Assembly (NCBI GenBank): GCA_032622095.1
Contig: CP136066.1
Span: 232,196,961-232,260,960, forward strand
Direction: 5' to 3'
DNA: 64,000 nucleotides
DNA from: Siphonodentalium dalli
Lineage: Eukaryota > Mollusca > Scaphopoda > Gadilida > Siphonodentaliidae
Every line of letters begins with the position of its first letter. Position 1 is the stretch's first letter. A model generated the notes under the pieces. The model had not been told where the DNA came from. It saw only the letters and a program-made list of their open reading frames with translations, and did not search any database. The position numbers and the translations under genes were made by a program. This document shows positions 19,833 through 31,608 of the stretch, one piece after another.

Positions 19833-22574
19833 ATGAAAGTGTCAATGACACTGTAGCTCAACTTGGAAAGGGAATAATTTAATGTATTACAGTCAATGGA
19901 GCAATTAGGAATGTGGAAAGTTGAATGTCTAATACTAGTTAAAAGACATGAAGAGAAAAGTAAAATCCAAGATGGCTGCGGGCGGCCATGTTTTCGGCTG
20001 AATGACTAAAGTTACGACCTGTAGCCCATGCTAAAGAATTTAGTCATACAAAGAGTAAAATCCAAGTTGGCTGCTGGCGGCCATGTTTTTTGGCCGAATG
20101 ACCCCAAAATGACTCGTTCCCATCTACATGTCATTATTAACATTCATGACAAATTTTATGATGATCAGACTAAAGGTACAACCTGTAGCTCGTGCTAAAG
20201 GATTTAGTCATACAAAGAGTAAAATCCAAGATGGCTGCTGGCGACCATGTTTTTTGGCCGAATGACCCCAAAATGTCTCATTCCCATCTAGATGTCATTG
20301 TTGACATCCATGACAAATTTTATGATGATCAGACTAAAGGTACGACCTGCAGCCCGTGCTAAAGAATTTAGTCATCCAAGATGGCTGAATGACCCCAAAA
20401 TTACTCGTTCCCATCTACATGTCAATATTATCATCCATGACAAATTTTATGATGATCAGACAGAAAGTAGGACCTGTAGCCCGTGCTAAAGAATTTAGTC
20501 ATACAAAGAGTAAAATCCAAGATGGCTGCTGGCGCAGGCTGGCGGCCATGTTTTTGGGCCAAATGACCCCAAAATTACTCGTTCCCATCTACATGTCAAT
20601 ATTATCATCCATGACAAATTTCATGATGATCAGACGAACAGTCCGACCTGTGGCCCATGCTAAAGGATTAAATTTTGAAATCCAAGATGGCCGCTGGCGG
20701 CCATGTTTTTTGTCCAAATGACCCCAAAATAACTCGTTCCCATCTACATTCCAATTTCAACAGCCATGACAAATTTTATGATCATCAGACTAAAGGTACG
20801 ACCTGTAGCCCGTGCTAAAGGATTTAGTCATACAAAGAGTAAAATCCAAGATGCAGCGGCGGCCATGTTTTTTGGCTGAATGACCCCAAAATTACTCGTT
20901 CCCATCTACATGTCATTATTAACAATCTTGACAAATTTTATGATGATCAGACAAAAAGTAGGACCTGTAGCCCGTGCTAAAGGATTTAGTCATACAAAGA
21001 GTAAAATCCAAGATGGCTGCTGGCCGCATGTTTTTAGGCCGAATGACCCCAAAATGACTCGTTCCCATCTACATGTCAATATTAACATCCCATGACAAAT
21101 TTCATGATGATCAGACGAACAGTACAACCTGTGGCCCGTGCTAATGGATTGAAATTTGAAATCCAAGATGGCCGCTGGCGGCCATGTTGTCCGAATGACC
21201 CCAAAATGACTCGTTTCCCATCTACCCCACTGGACAAAACAAGTGTCCATTGGCACCGCGGTGTATTTGCCGTTCGGCCCGCGGTGTCAGAGTTTGTAAC
21301 TGCAGTTGAGCACCGCGGCCGAACGGCAAGTACACCACGGCCAAACAGCAAGTACACTGCAGCCAAAAGGCAACTACACCGCAGCTGAACGGCATGTACA
21401 CCATGGTTAGATTTATGGTTTGTATCGTCTTTTTTCAGTTTAATTAACGTACACCGTGGCAACTACACCATGGCGGAACGGCAAGTACACCGCGGCCCAA
21501 CTGTAGTTAGCCGGTGGAGCCGCGGTGTAGTTGCATTTCAGCCACGGTGGCAACGCTAACCGCACCGCGGTTAAGTGGACACTTGTTTTGTCCAGCAGGG
21601 TACATTCCAATTTCAACAGCCATTACAAATTTTATGATGATCGGACTAAAGGTACGACCTGTAGCCCGTGCTAAAGGATTTAGTCATACAAAGAGTGAAA
21701 TCAAAGATGCTTGCTGGCGGCCATGTTTTTTGGCCGAATGACCCCAAAATGACTCGTTCCTATCTACATGTCATTATTAACATTCTTGACAAATTTTATG
21801 ATGATCAGACTAAAAGTATGACCTGTAGCCCGTGCTAAAGAATTTAGTCATACAAAGAGTAAAATCCAAGATGGCTGCTGGCGGCCATGTTTTTGGGCCA
21901 AATGACCCCAAAATGACTCGTTCCCATCTACATTCCAATTTCAACAACCATGACAAATTTTATGATGATCGGACTAAAGGTACGACCTATAGCCCGTGCT
22001 AAAGGATTTAGTCATACAAAGAGTGAAATCAAAGATGCCTGCTGGCGGCCATGTTTTTTGGCCGAATGACCCCCAAAATGACTCGTTCCTATCTACATGT
22101 CATTATTAACATTTTTGACAAATTTTATGATGATCAGACTAAAAGTACGACCTGTAGCCCGTGCTAAAGAATTTAGTCATACAAAGAGTAAAATCCAAGA
22201 TGGCTGCTGGCGGCCATGTTTTTGGGCCAAATGACCCCAAAATTACTCGTTCCCATCTAAATGTCAATATTAACATCCATGACAAATTTCATGACGATCA
22301 GACAAACAGTCCGCCCTGTAGCCCGTGCTAATGGATTGAATTTTGAAATGCAAGATGGCCACTGGCGGCCATGTTTTTTACCGAATGACCCCAAAATGAA
22401 TCATTCTAGTCTAAATGTTGATGTCAACAGCTATGGCAAATTTCATAATGATCCGATCAAAGGTACGACCTGTAGACTGCATTGTTGACGCCTTACGTAC
22501 ACACGCACACACGGACGACGGACGACAAAGCCATGGCAATAGCTCAAACTTTACAAAGTAAAGTTGAGCTAAAA
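19833..22574 (+). mobile_element. SAT-K element, full-length copy 1
   Basis: Ends are partly inverted: TAGCTCAACTT at 19854-19864 and AAGTTGAGCTA at 22561-22571, the left one preceded by AATGAAAGTGTCAATGACAC. The interior is about 13 degenerate units of roughly 170-190 bp. Each holds AAGATGGCTGCTGGCGGCCA, GAATGACCCCAAAATGACTC, ATCTACATGTCATTATTAAC, ATGATGATCAGACTAAAGGT and GACCTGTAGCCCGTGCTAAA. The 3' end has a short ACACACGGACGACGGACGAC tract. The many 60-110-codon open frames here are translations of the unit. A 375-bp MITE sits inside at 21226. Confidence 0.85.
21226..21600. mobile_element. 375-bp GC-rich MITE nested in SAT-K
   Basis: The inverted ends share CTGGACAAAACAAGTGTCCA and GCACCGCGGT over about 36 bp. 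TAC flanks both sides (21223-21225 and 21601-21603), and removing one copy restores the SAT-K phrase CCCATCTACATTCC. The interior is made of about ten copies, in both orientations, of a roughly 20-bp phrase around GTACACCGCGGCCGAACGGC, so SacII-type CCGCGG palindromes recur. Confidence 0.9.
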
Positions 22575-23159
22575 ATGGTGTTAGGTACAAATGACGTGTA
22601 TTCAATCAGTTTCTCCAGCTATTTTTACGTAAGAGTTAATAATAATGTTCCATTCAACTCACTCTTATTTGTATATATTTTCTATTCTAAAACACTATAA
22701 TGCAAAATTTAACAACTATTTGTAAGTAACAACTGGAAACCTTTTTATTTGACAGAGATCATTTCTTTGATAAACTGGAGTGAGGCAAAAGAGAAAGAGT
22801 AGCAGTGTTAGTGGACCTCAATAGCCAGGGAAAGGATACAGAATGTCCATCCACTGGGAGATTTTTTTATTGAATTTTCATCGAAGGGTATTATTTGTTG
22901 CTAAGAAATAAATGACAAACTATTTAGAATGGATTTATGTCACAATGGACTGGATAAGCCATGCAAACATTTTAGACGCAATGATGTGGAGAGCCCTGGA
23001 GACATATGCAAACTATTCCATACCGGTGTAACATGTCATCTCTCCCCTGGATATATCCTCACCTTGGATAATTCCCCCATGTATGACTAAAAAATAATTC
23101 TACTCATTTGAAATTGTTTGAACCTGAAATAGCCAGAATTTTTTTTATTCAAATGTTTT
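22575..23159. other. Non-coding stretch
   Basis: No exon or known repeat recognised. Confidence 0.45.
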
Positions 23160-23373
23160 TTCACACATTTGATAGTTTGACCCTGAATTGACCAGAAAAC
23201 TGTTTTTTGATATTTAATTTTTTTTAGATATATCCAACCCGCCTACATGACAAAAAGTCCTCTTATAGTTTTATTGCTTATATTGCTTTGTGTGGTCATG
23301 AAATAGAGATAAATTAACTTCTTCTGAGAGAAAAAGTTGTTGTGTGAGTTAGGGTTTGGAGTGGGGGGGGGGG
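23160..23373 (+). repeat. Partial 170-bp repeat flanking the MULE on its left
   Basis: The phrases CATGACAAAAAGTCCTCTTA, TTTTATTGCTTATATTGCTT, GAGAAAAAGTTGTTG, GAGTTAGGGTTTGGAGTGGG and a poly-G run (23361-23374) match the tandem repeats that follow the MULE at 25010-25420. The transposon evidently landed inside this tandem repeat. Confidence 0.7.
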
Positions 23374-24988
23374 GCTAGGCCTAGCGGGTGCAGGATGTTT
23401 CGACACCTGGACGTTTCGGCACCTGGTTTTCTTGAAGTTTCGGGACCTGGATTTTCGGCATTTAGTTTTTTTCGACCCAGGTACTTGGATGTTTCGGCAC
23501 TTCATCGAAGACGTTTTGGCACTTATTTCATTTTCTGTTCTTTTCATATATAATATTGTCTTTGATGTTGCATTTATATCCGCCGTTTGTTATGATTCGT
23601 TAGTACATACTAAAGCGTTTTTACACAGTCCAGTTGTGTTCTACATGGAGCGCCACTTCAACTTCTCTTCTCGCCAAGTCCAAAGTCTGGTACCTGGATG
23701 CAAAATTCCGTGTAATCAACAAACCACGGTCTTAACTTCTGTCCATCCACTCATTCGTCAAATGCAACGACAACTACAAGCAGGCCCCTTTGGTGTTCGT
23801 CATCATGGAAGGTAGAAAGAAAGCTGACTAACTATTCAGTGCTCCGAGCCATAGACAAACGACTACCATTGAACATCACACTCCAACGATTCATCTTAGA
23901 CTTCGAGGCTGGAATGTGGCAGGCCATTAGACAACGTTTTCCGGGTACCCGATTCGTGGTTGTGCTTTCCACTGGTCACAAGCCGTGTTCAGGAAGATTC
24001 AAGACGTCGGCCTTCAGATGTGTAAAACAGATTGTTTTTAAAATTATATTACATATAAATTAAATAAAAAATACAATAATGTTTTTTTATAAATACTGTA
24101 TAATAATTAACAATAATTCTCCAAAGAAAGAAAAAACTCTGACTAATACTGTTTTCAAATAAACGCTCTTTATTTCTACCATATCAGTAATAGACTAACA
24201 TGGAACGCTCTTTTCTGGTCCATGCTGTGCATATTGCTATTTGTTTGGGACCAAACACTAAACTTGTTTTTTATCTTTCAGTCAGCATATAACCAGAAGT
24301 GAGATATTCATCACTTTCTGCGGAAGGTGCTTTCCTTGCTGTTTCTGCCAGCCGAGCATATAACTCTGACTTTCGACTACCTCAGTGGACTCGTCGATGA
24401 CAATTCAACTAAGCTCAAACAAATCATGCGCTATGTTAGCGACCAATGGATAGACGGCCCAGTGTTCGACATCAACTGTGTAGTGTATGTGTAGTGTCCG
24501 TACCAACAACGACGTTGAAGGATGGAACAACACACTGAACTCGAGAGTCGCCATCAGAGGTCGCGTGCCCTTTTATTTGCTGATTAAAACACATGAGTCG
24601 CAGGACATCCCAATGACATTGAAACTGTTATCCGAAGCGAAGGTTTTCCGAAACCAGCAAAGGACATCCAGCGAGACACAGGCGAAGTTGTTTGACTTAT
24701 GGTTCCGTTACGCAGAGAGGCGCATCTCAGCAACTTCACTCCTAGAAGCTTCTGCCGGCTTGTTTATCCATACCTATAGAGACATTGCTGCATCATGTTC
24801 ATAACATGTTGTGCTATTCCGACCAGCATGATTTCCTTAGCATTGCTGCATTGGATGACTTGTACTCTTTATATGTTCACCATCGTTACCATTCATTCCA
24901 CCAAGTGTTTATTTTTGTTACGATGTTACATGTTTTATCACATTTTATAAAACGTCCAGGTGCCGAAACGTCTAGCATTCAACCTAGC
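23374..24988 (+). pseudogene. MULE DNA transposon with decayed transposase (unit 1, complete ends)
   Basis: Inverted ends: GCTAGG, then GTTTCGNCACCTGG repeated about twice at 23374-23430, mirrored by CCAGGTGCCGAAACGTCTAG and CCTAGC at 24957-24988. The coding remnant runs 5' to 3': FYMERHFNFSSRQVQ (about 23640), FILDFEAGMWQAIRQRFPG (about 23890-23945), GCAFHW in the +1 frame (about 23962-23979), LPAEHITLTFDYL (about 24350), and RTNNDVEGW (24499-24525) with YLLIKTHESQD and KLFDLWFRYAERRISATSLL after it. This order matches the MULE transposase domain of animal Mutator-like elements. Visible lesions are one frameshift before GCAFHW, a TGA after SAYNQK, and a frameshift just before RTNND. A 24040-24281 interval ending in TATCTTTCAG may be an intron. 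It cannot make an intact transposase as it stands. Confidence 0.85.
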
Positions 24989-25009
24989 ACTTACATACAA
25001 AAAATACTA

Positions 25010-25420
25010 TTTTGGTTTCATTGCTTATTTTGCTTTATATAGTCATAAACAGTGATAAATTAACATCTTCCGAGAAAAAGTTGTTTGAGTCAGGGTTTGG
25101 GGTGTGTGGAGGGGAATTGTCCAGGCCTGGATATTACCCCCCACCCAGCCCCACCCAGCACAAACATGACAAAAAATTATCTTATGGTTTTTTTGCTTAT
25201 TTTGCTTTATAGTCACGAAATGGCGAAATATTAACTTCTTCCGAGAAAAAGTTGTTTGAGTCAGGGATTGAGGTGGTGGGGAGGGGAGATGTCCATGCCT
25301 GAATATCTCCCCCCCCCCCCCCCCACCCAGCACCAACAGGACAAAAAAATTATATTATGGTTTTATTGCTGGTACTTTGTTTTATATAGTCATGAAACGG
25401 CGAGATATTAACTTCTACCA
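25010..25420 (+). repeat. About 170-bp tandem repeat, ~2.5 units, with C-run
   Basis: Units share CGAGAAAAAGTTGTTTGAGT, a G-rich stretch, a C-rich stretch ending CACCCAGCAC, and TTATGGTTTTATTGCT. The C homopolymer at about 25309-25324 varies between array units: longer in units 1 and 3, shorter in 2 and 4. Confidence 0.85.
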
Positions 25421-25777
25421 AGAAAAAGTTCTATTTAGCCTTGAAAAGCCAGTGAAAGAATACAACACAGAAAAATCCAGGATATCTCTCCCATAACCAG
25501 CAGATAGGTTTCTACATTATTATTTCAAAGCTAGCAACATATTAAATCCGTTATATATACACAGCTTTAAACCACGTACCAGTAGTCTAAATGTTTTGAG
25601 GAAAACACCTACTCCATTGCAAAAGTCAGTTTCTGGCTTGAAGTTGTCAATGTTTCTCCGACTTTCGACAGTATAACAACCACATTGTTTAATTTATTGT
25701 ATGTGTTTGGGTTACGCGAAGCACATAACACCCATGTTAGAGTTTATTCTGTCTCGGACATGCTTAACTCATGATAA

Positions 25778-26940
25778 CGAGAGGCCGATCACGATCGACA
25801 GATGTTAACCCATCCCTTGGCGATAGTAAATTACTATGATCTGAATCATAAATGAGAGTTTTTATGTTGAAATATAGAGTATACTATTATATACTATTAT
25901 AGACACATTTACATAACACAAATTATTGGAATTTATGAGTCACCTGCATTTATATAAGAGAATACACAGGTACAGACTCTGTAATGCTGCACCACCACAG
26001 CCTTCGGTTAAATGTGAAAAAGGTGACCTGGACATGGACTCCTTGGGTTAAGAGAGTCCAATATAAGTTTACAATGGTAAATTATCAAATTCTACCAACA
26101 GCCATCAAGATCAGACACTCACTGCTGACCCATTAATATCAATTATATAGCAGAGCTGTCAACAAATCACAGACATTGTTTATGTTAACGTCTGGCATAT
26201 CTATTGAACCTATATAATAACATGTATAATGACCTCAGACCATCTGTAGAGTGATTGCAGCAGATGTTCTTGTCTACTATTAATATCATGTGATGTGTAT
26301 TGTTGAAACTTTTTTTTAAATTAGCTACCATAGCTTTCTTCATCTGCACATTGGCATAAGAGACATCAGAAAATAATATAGCCTTATCAATAGCTAAGTA
26401 GTCCAAAGGCATGGGATGAAATTTGAATTGGGTTTAATGTCGTTCCAACTTCCAAACAAATTTACCAGTACATATCACAAGATTTTGGACCGATTTACAC
26501 CAAATTTGGTGTGGTGACTCGGGTAACCTTGGCAGAGTTATTATGTTGTTAGTTTTTCAAATTTTGTTGACTTTAAAAAAAAAATGCTTTTAATTATTTA
26601 GACAAAAAAAAGTTTATTATATTTTTTTTGTATTTATTTAATTTTTTTTGTTAAATTGAGCTAGGAATTCAAATTTTTTTTTTTTTTTTAAGAGTGAATA
26701 TTTTTTCGAAAAAGGGCCATAACTCAGTTGAAAATTGTCGGATCAAACCCATATTCGAACTCGATCTGTCTTTTGTGCTGAGAAATTCATAAATTCATAA
26801 TATATTCCGATCAGAAAGAAAATATTTGAGTTATCGCACCATGCGTAAAGTGTCTATGGACAGACAGACGGATGGACAATGGACGGATGCACGACGAGTG
26901 GTCAATCTGGACATCGACACTACCGGTATACTACAGGTAT
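25778..26940 (+). repeat. Diverged REP-A in array unit 1
   Basis: Head CGAGAGGCCGATCACGATCG, then AGATGTTAACCCATCCCTTG, ATATAAGAGAATACACAGGT and the GGGCCATAACTC module match REP-A copies 1 and 2 at clearly lower identity. The same segment recurs at about 30310, 33979 and 38511. Confidence 0.75.
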
Positions 26941-27076
26941 ATTAGGTCTACGCCAAATATATAGAGGATATCCACACTTTTTCAGTGGATATGGGTTATA
27001 TCTCATGAGTGATGACAAAACATTGAATTTCCACAAGTGGAAATTCAAATGTTTTGTCATCACGCATGAGTTTTAA

Positions 27077-29523
27077 TGGACGTTTCGGCACCTGGTTTTC
27101 TTGAAGTTTCGGGACCTGGATTTTCGGCATTTAGTTTTTTTCGACCCAGGTACTTGGATGTTTCGGCACTTCATCGAAGACGTTTTGGCACTTATTTCAT
27201 TTTCTGTTCTTTTCATATATAATATTGTCTTTGATGTTGCATTTATATCCGCCGTTTGTTATGATTCGTTAGTACATACTAAAGCGTTTTTACACAGTCC
27301 AGTTGTGTTCTACATGGAGCGCCACTTCAACTTCTCTTCTCGCCAAGTCCAAAGTCTGGTACCTGGATGCAAAATTCCGTGTAATCAACAAACCACGGTC
27401 TTAACTTCTGTCCATCCACTCATTCGTCAAATGCAACGACAACTACAAGCAGGCCCCTTTGGTGTTCGTCATCATGGAAGGTAGAAAGAAAGCTGACTAA
27501 CTATTCAGTGCTCCGAGCCATAGACAAACGACTACCATTGAACATCACACTCCAACGATTCATCTTAGACTTCGAGGCTGGAATGTGGCAGGCCATTAGA
27601 CAACGTTTTCCGGGTACCCGATTCGTGGTTGTGCTTTCCACTGGTCACAAGCCGTGTTCAGGAAGATTCAAGACGTCGGCCTTCAGATGTGTAAAACAGA
27701 TTGTTTTTAAAATTATATCTATTATATATTTTGAAAGATCTGTGTGTGTGTGTATGTGTTTGTTTGTTTGTGTGTGTGTTTGAAATCGATGGACTCCAAA
27801 ACGACTAAGCCAATTTCGATGAAATTTGGTATTTTAGGGTATTTTCGGCCGGAGACGAACATAGGCATATTTATTTGTCCGTGCGAGGTCAACTTTTCAC
27901 GTGCGGAGGTCAAATCTGTTTTTACGCCGTTTTGCGCTAATATATTTCAGTTCGGTGCTCACAAATCGATACGATATAGCGCGAATAATAAATTGCCAGT
28001 CATATAATTTGCACGGTTAGAATCTGTGTGGCTTCATCTTTCCAACGATATATAATAAGTATGTATCCGTTTTAGTTATCTGCCTCAATTATTAGGTACA
28101 AGTGGTGCGATCTTTTATCAGGATAAAATCAATGCGTAAATTCTATGACGTCGTCAGAGGTCATAAAGTTAGATTACGTTAACTCTCACCCTGCCGATGC
28201 ATTTGACTGTGACGCGTTAACTCATCACCGGCCGAGGTATCCGCAAATGACATTGGGCTATATATCTCGGAAACGGGTGTAGCTATCGACTTGAAATTTG
28301 GTATGTGAATGTATCTTGCCCCGGATACGAATTTTATCGGGTCGCCGAGCACGTGCGACGCCAGCTTCGCGCATGCGCAGACGAGATCTCGGAAACGGGT
28401 TGAGATATTGACTTTAAATTTGGTATGTGAATGTATCTTGCCCCGGATACGAATTTTATCGGGTCGCCGAGCACGTGCGACACCAGCTTCGCGCATGCGC
28501 AGACCAGATCTAGGAAACGGGTGGAGCAATCGACTTGAAATTTGGTTTTTGAATAGCCCGGACGAAGTCGGGTCACCTTCTAGTTACATATAAATTAAAT
28601 AAAAAATACAATAATGTTTTTTTATAAATACTGTATAATAATTAACAATAATTCTCCAAAGAAAGAAAAAACTCTGACTAATACTGTTTTCAAATAAACG
28701 CTTTTTATTTCTACCATATCAGTAATAGACTAACATGGAACGCTCTTTTCTGGTCCATGCTGTGCATATTGCTATTTGTTTGGGACCAAACACTAAACTT
28801 GTTTTTTATCTTTCAGTCAGCATATAACCAGAAGTGAGATATTCATCACTTTCTGCGGAAGGTGCTTTCCTTGCTGTTTCTGCCAGCCGAGCATATAACT
28901 CTGACTTTCGACTACCTCAGTGGACTCGTCGATGACAATTCAACTAAGCTCAAACAAATCATGCGCTATGTTAGCGACCAATGGATAGATGGCCCAGTGT
29001 TCGACATCAACTGTGTAGTGTATGTGTAGTGTCCGTACCAACAACGACGTTGAAGGATGGAACAACACACTGAACTCGAGAGTCGCCATCAGAGGTCGCG
29101 TGCCCTTTTATTTGCTGATTAAAACACATGAGTCGCAGGACATCCCAATGACATTGAAACTGTTATCCGAAGCGAAGGTTTTCCGAAACCAGCAAAGGAC
29201 ATCCAGCGAGACACAGGCGAAGTTGTTTGACTTATGGTTCCGTTACGCAGAGAGGCGCATCTCAGCAACTTCACTCCTAGAAGCTTCTGCCGGCTTGTTT
29301 ATCCATACCTATAGAGACATTGCTGCATCATGTTCATAACATGTTGTGCTATTCCGACCAGCATGATTTCCTTAGCATTGCTGCATTGGATGACTTGTAC
29401 TCTTTATATGTTCACCATCGTTACCATTCATTCCACCAAGTGTTTATTTTTGTTACGATGTTACATGTTTTATCACATTTTATAAAACGTCCAGGTGCCG
29501 AAACGTCTAGCATTCAACCTAGC
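27077..29523 (+). pseudogene. MULE transposase pseudogene, unit 2 (split by Helitron)
   Basis: Same remnant and same lesions as unit 1. The left inverted end is truncated by the tandem junction. The Helitron sits in the presumed intron or linker after GLQM, 866 bp long, so the two coding halves (27101-27715 and 28840-29339) are separated further. Confidence 0.85.
27718..28583 (+). mobile_element. Non-autonomous Helitron in array unit 2
   Basis: It starts TCTATTATATATTTTGAAAG and ends GTCGGGTCACCTTCTAG, with a CCCGGAC/GTCGGG imperfect stem just before the end. It lies between AAATTATA and TTACATATAAAT. Units 1 and 3 read AAATTATATTACATATAAAT at the same place, so the insertion is precisely between A and T without target duplication. 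Inside are a GT-rich tract, GATGGACTCCAAAACGAC, and two to three units of the 123-bp GCGCATGCGCAGA repeat. No Rep/helicase. Confidence 0.93.
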
Positions 29524-31608
29524 ACTTACATACAAAAAATACTATTTTGGTTTCATTGCTTATTTTGCTTTATATAGTCATAAACAGTGATAAATTAACA
29601 TCTTCCGAGAAAAAGTTGTTTGAGTCAGGGTTTGGGGTGTGTGGAGGGGAATTGTCCAGGCCTGGATATTACCCCCCACCCAGCCCCACCCAGCACAAAC
29701 ATGACAAAAAATTATCTTATGGTTTTTTTGCTTATTTTGCTTTATAGTCACGAAATGGCGAAATATTAACTTCTTCCGAGAAAAAGTTGTTTGAGTCAGG
29801 GATTGAGGTGGTGGGGAGGGGAGATGTCCATGCCTGAATATCTCCCCCCCCCCCCCACCCAGCACCAACAGGACAAAAAAATTATATTATGGTTTTATTG
29901 CTGGTACTTTGTTTTATATAGTCATGAAACGGCGAGATATTAACTTCTACCAAGAAAAAGTTCTATTTAGCCTTGAAAAGCCAGTGAAAGAATACAACAC
30001 AGAAAAATCCAGGATATCTCTCCCATAACCAGCAGATAGGTTTCTACATTATTATTTCAAAGCTAGCAACATATTAAATCCGTTATATATACACAGCTTT
30101 AAACCACGTACCAGTAGTCTAAATGTTTTGAGGAAAACACCTACTCCATTGCAAAAGTCAGTTTCTGGCTTGAAGTTGTCAATGTTTCTCCGACTTTCGA
30201 CAGTATAACAACCACATTGTTTAATTTATTGTATGTGTTTGGGTTACGCGAAGCACATAACACCCATGTTAGAGTTTATTCTGTCTCGGACATGCTTAAC
30301 TCATGATAACGAGAGGCCGATCACGATCGACAGATGTTAACCCATCCCTTGGCGATAGTAAATTACTATGATCTGAATCATAAATGAGAGTTTTTATGTT
30401 GAAATATAGAGTATACTATTATATACTATTATAGACACATTTACATAACACAAATTATTGGAATTTATGAGTCACCTGCATTTATATAAGAGAATACACA
30501 GGTACAGACTCTGTAATGCTGCACCACCACAGCCTTCGGTTAAATGTGAAAAAGGTGACCTGGACATGGACTCCTTGGGTTAAGAGAGTCCAATATAAGT
30601 TTACAATGGTAAATTATCAAATTCTACCAACAGCCATCAAGATCAGACACTCACTGCTGACCCATTAATATCAATTATATAGCAGAGCTGTCAACAAATC
30701 ACAGACATTGTTTATGTTAACGTCTGGCATATCTATTGAACCTATATAATAACATGTATAATGACCTCAGACCATCTGTAGAGTGATTGCAGCAGATGTT
30801 CTTGTCTACTATTAATATCATGTGATGTGTATTGTTGAAACTTTTTTTTAAATTAGCTACCATAGCTTTCTTCATCTGCACATTGGCATAAGAGACATCA
30901 GAAAATAATATAGCCTTATCAATAGCTAAGTAGTCCAAAGGCATGGGATGAAATTTGAATTGGGTTTAATGTCGTTCCAACTTCCAAACAAATTTACCAG
31001 TACATATCACAAGATTTTGGACCGATTTACACCAAATTTGGTGTGGTGACTCGGGTAACCTTGGCAGAGTTATTATGTTGTTAGTTTTTCAAATTTTGTT
31101 GACTTTAAAAAAAAAATGCTTTTAATTATTTAGACAAAAAAAAGTTTATTATATTTTTTTTGTATTTATTTAATTTTTTTTGTTAAATTGAGCTAGGAAT
31201 TCAAATTTTTTTTTTTTTTTTAAGAGTGAATATTTTTTCGAAAAAGGGCCATAACTCAGTTGAAAATTGTCGGATCAAACCCATATTCGAACTCGATCTG
31301 TCTTTTGTGCTGAGAAATTCATAAATTCATAATATATTCCGATCAGAAAGAAAATATTTGAGTTATCGCACCATGCGTAAAGTGTCTATGGACAGACAGA
31401 CGGATGGACAATGGACGGATGCACGACGAGTGGTCAATCTGGACATCGACACTACCGGTATACTACAGGTATATTAGGTCTACGCCAAATATATAGAGGA
31501 TATCCACACTTTTTCAGTGGATATGGGTTATATCTCATGAGTGATGACAAAACATTGAATTTCCACAAGTGGAAATTCAAATGTTTTGTCATCACGCATG
31601 AGTTTTAA

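Larger units (their letters stand above)
23408..27076 (+). repeat. Array unit 1 (3669 bp, no Helitron)
   Basis: The unit starts TGGACGTTTCGGCACCTGG inside the MULE left end and stops at CATGAGTTTTAA. In order it contains: the MULE, about three 170-bp tandem repeats with GAGAAAAAGTTGTTTGAGTC and a poly-C run (25010-25420), a CCGATCACGATCG head at 25778 opening a diverged REP-A, a GGGCCATAACTC module near 26714, a short GGAC tract, and half of a hairpin (26940-27076). Confidence 0.95.
27077..31608 (+). repeat. Array unit 2 (4532 bp, with Helitron)
   Basis: Same content as unit 1 plus the 866-bp Helitron at 27718-28583. Small diagnostic differences are shared with unit 4 but not with units 1 and 3: AAACGCTTTTTATT instead of AAACGCTCTTTATT, ATAGATGGCCC instead of ATAGACGGCCC, and a shorter C-run. 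The left junction is GAGTTTTAA joined to TGGACGTTTC. Confidence 0.95.

Noticed and set aside
20292-22488. Series of similar 65-110-codon frames (YMSILTSMTNFMMI type)
   Set aside because: They are translations of the SAT-K unit in several frames and both strands. Frames shift between units, so there is no selection for protein.
27736-28583. Small gene in the array insert (KTTKPISMKF frame)
   Set aside because: The frame belongs to the conserved 5' region of a non-autonomous Helitron, and the same words occur in Helitron 2 with stops.
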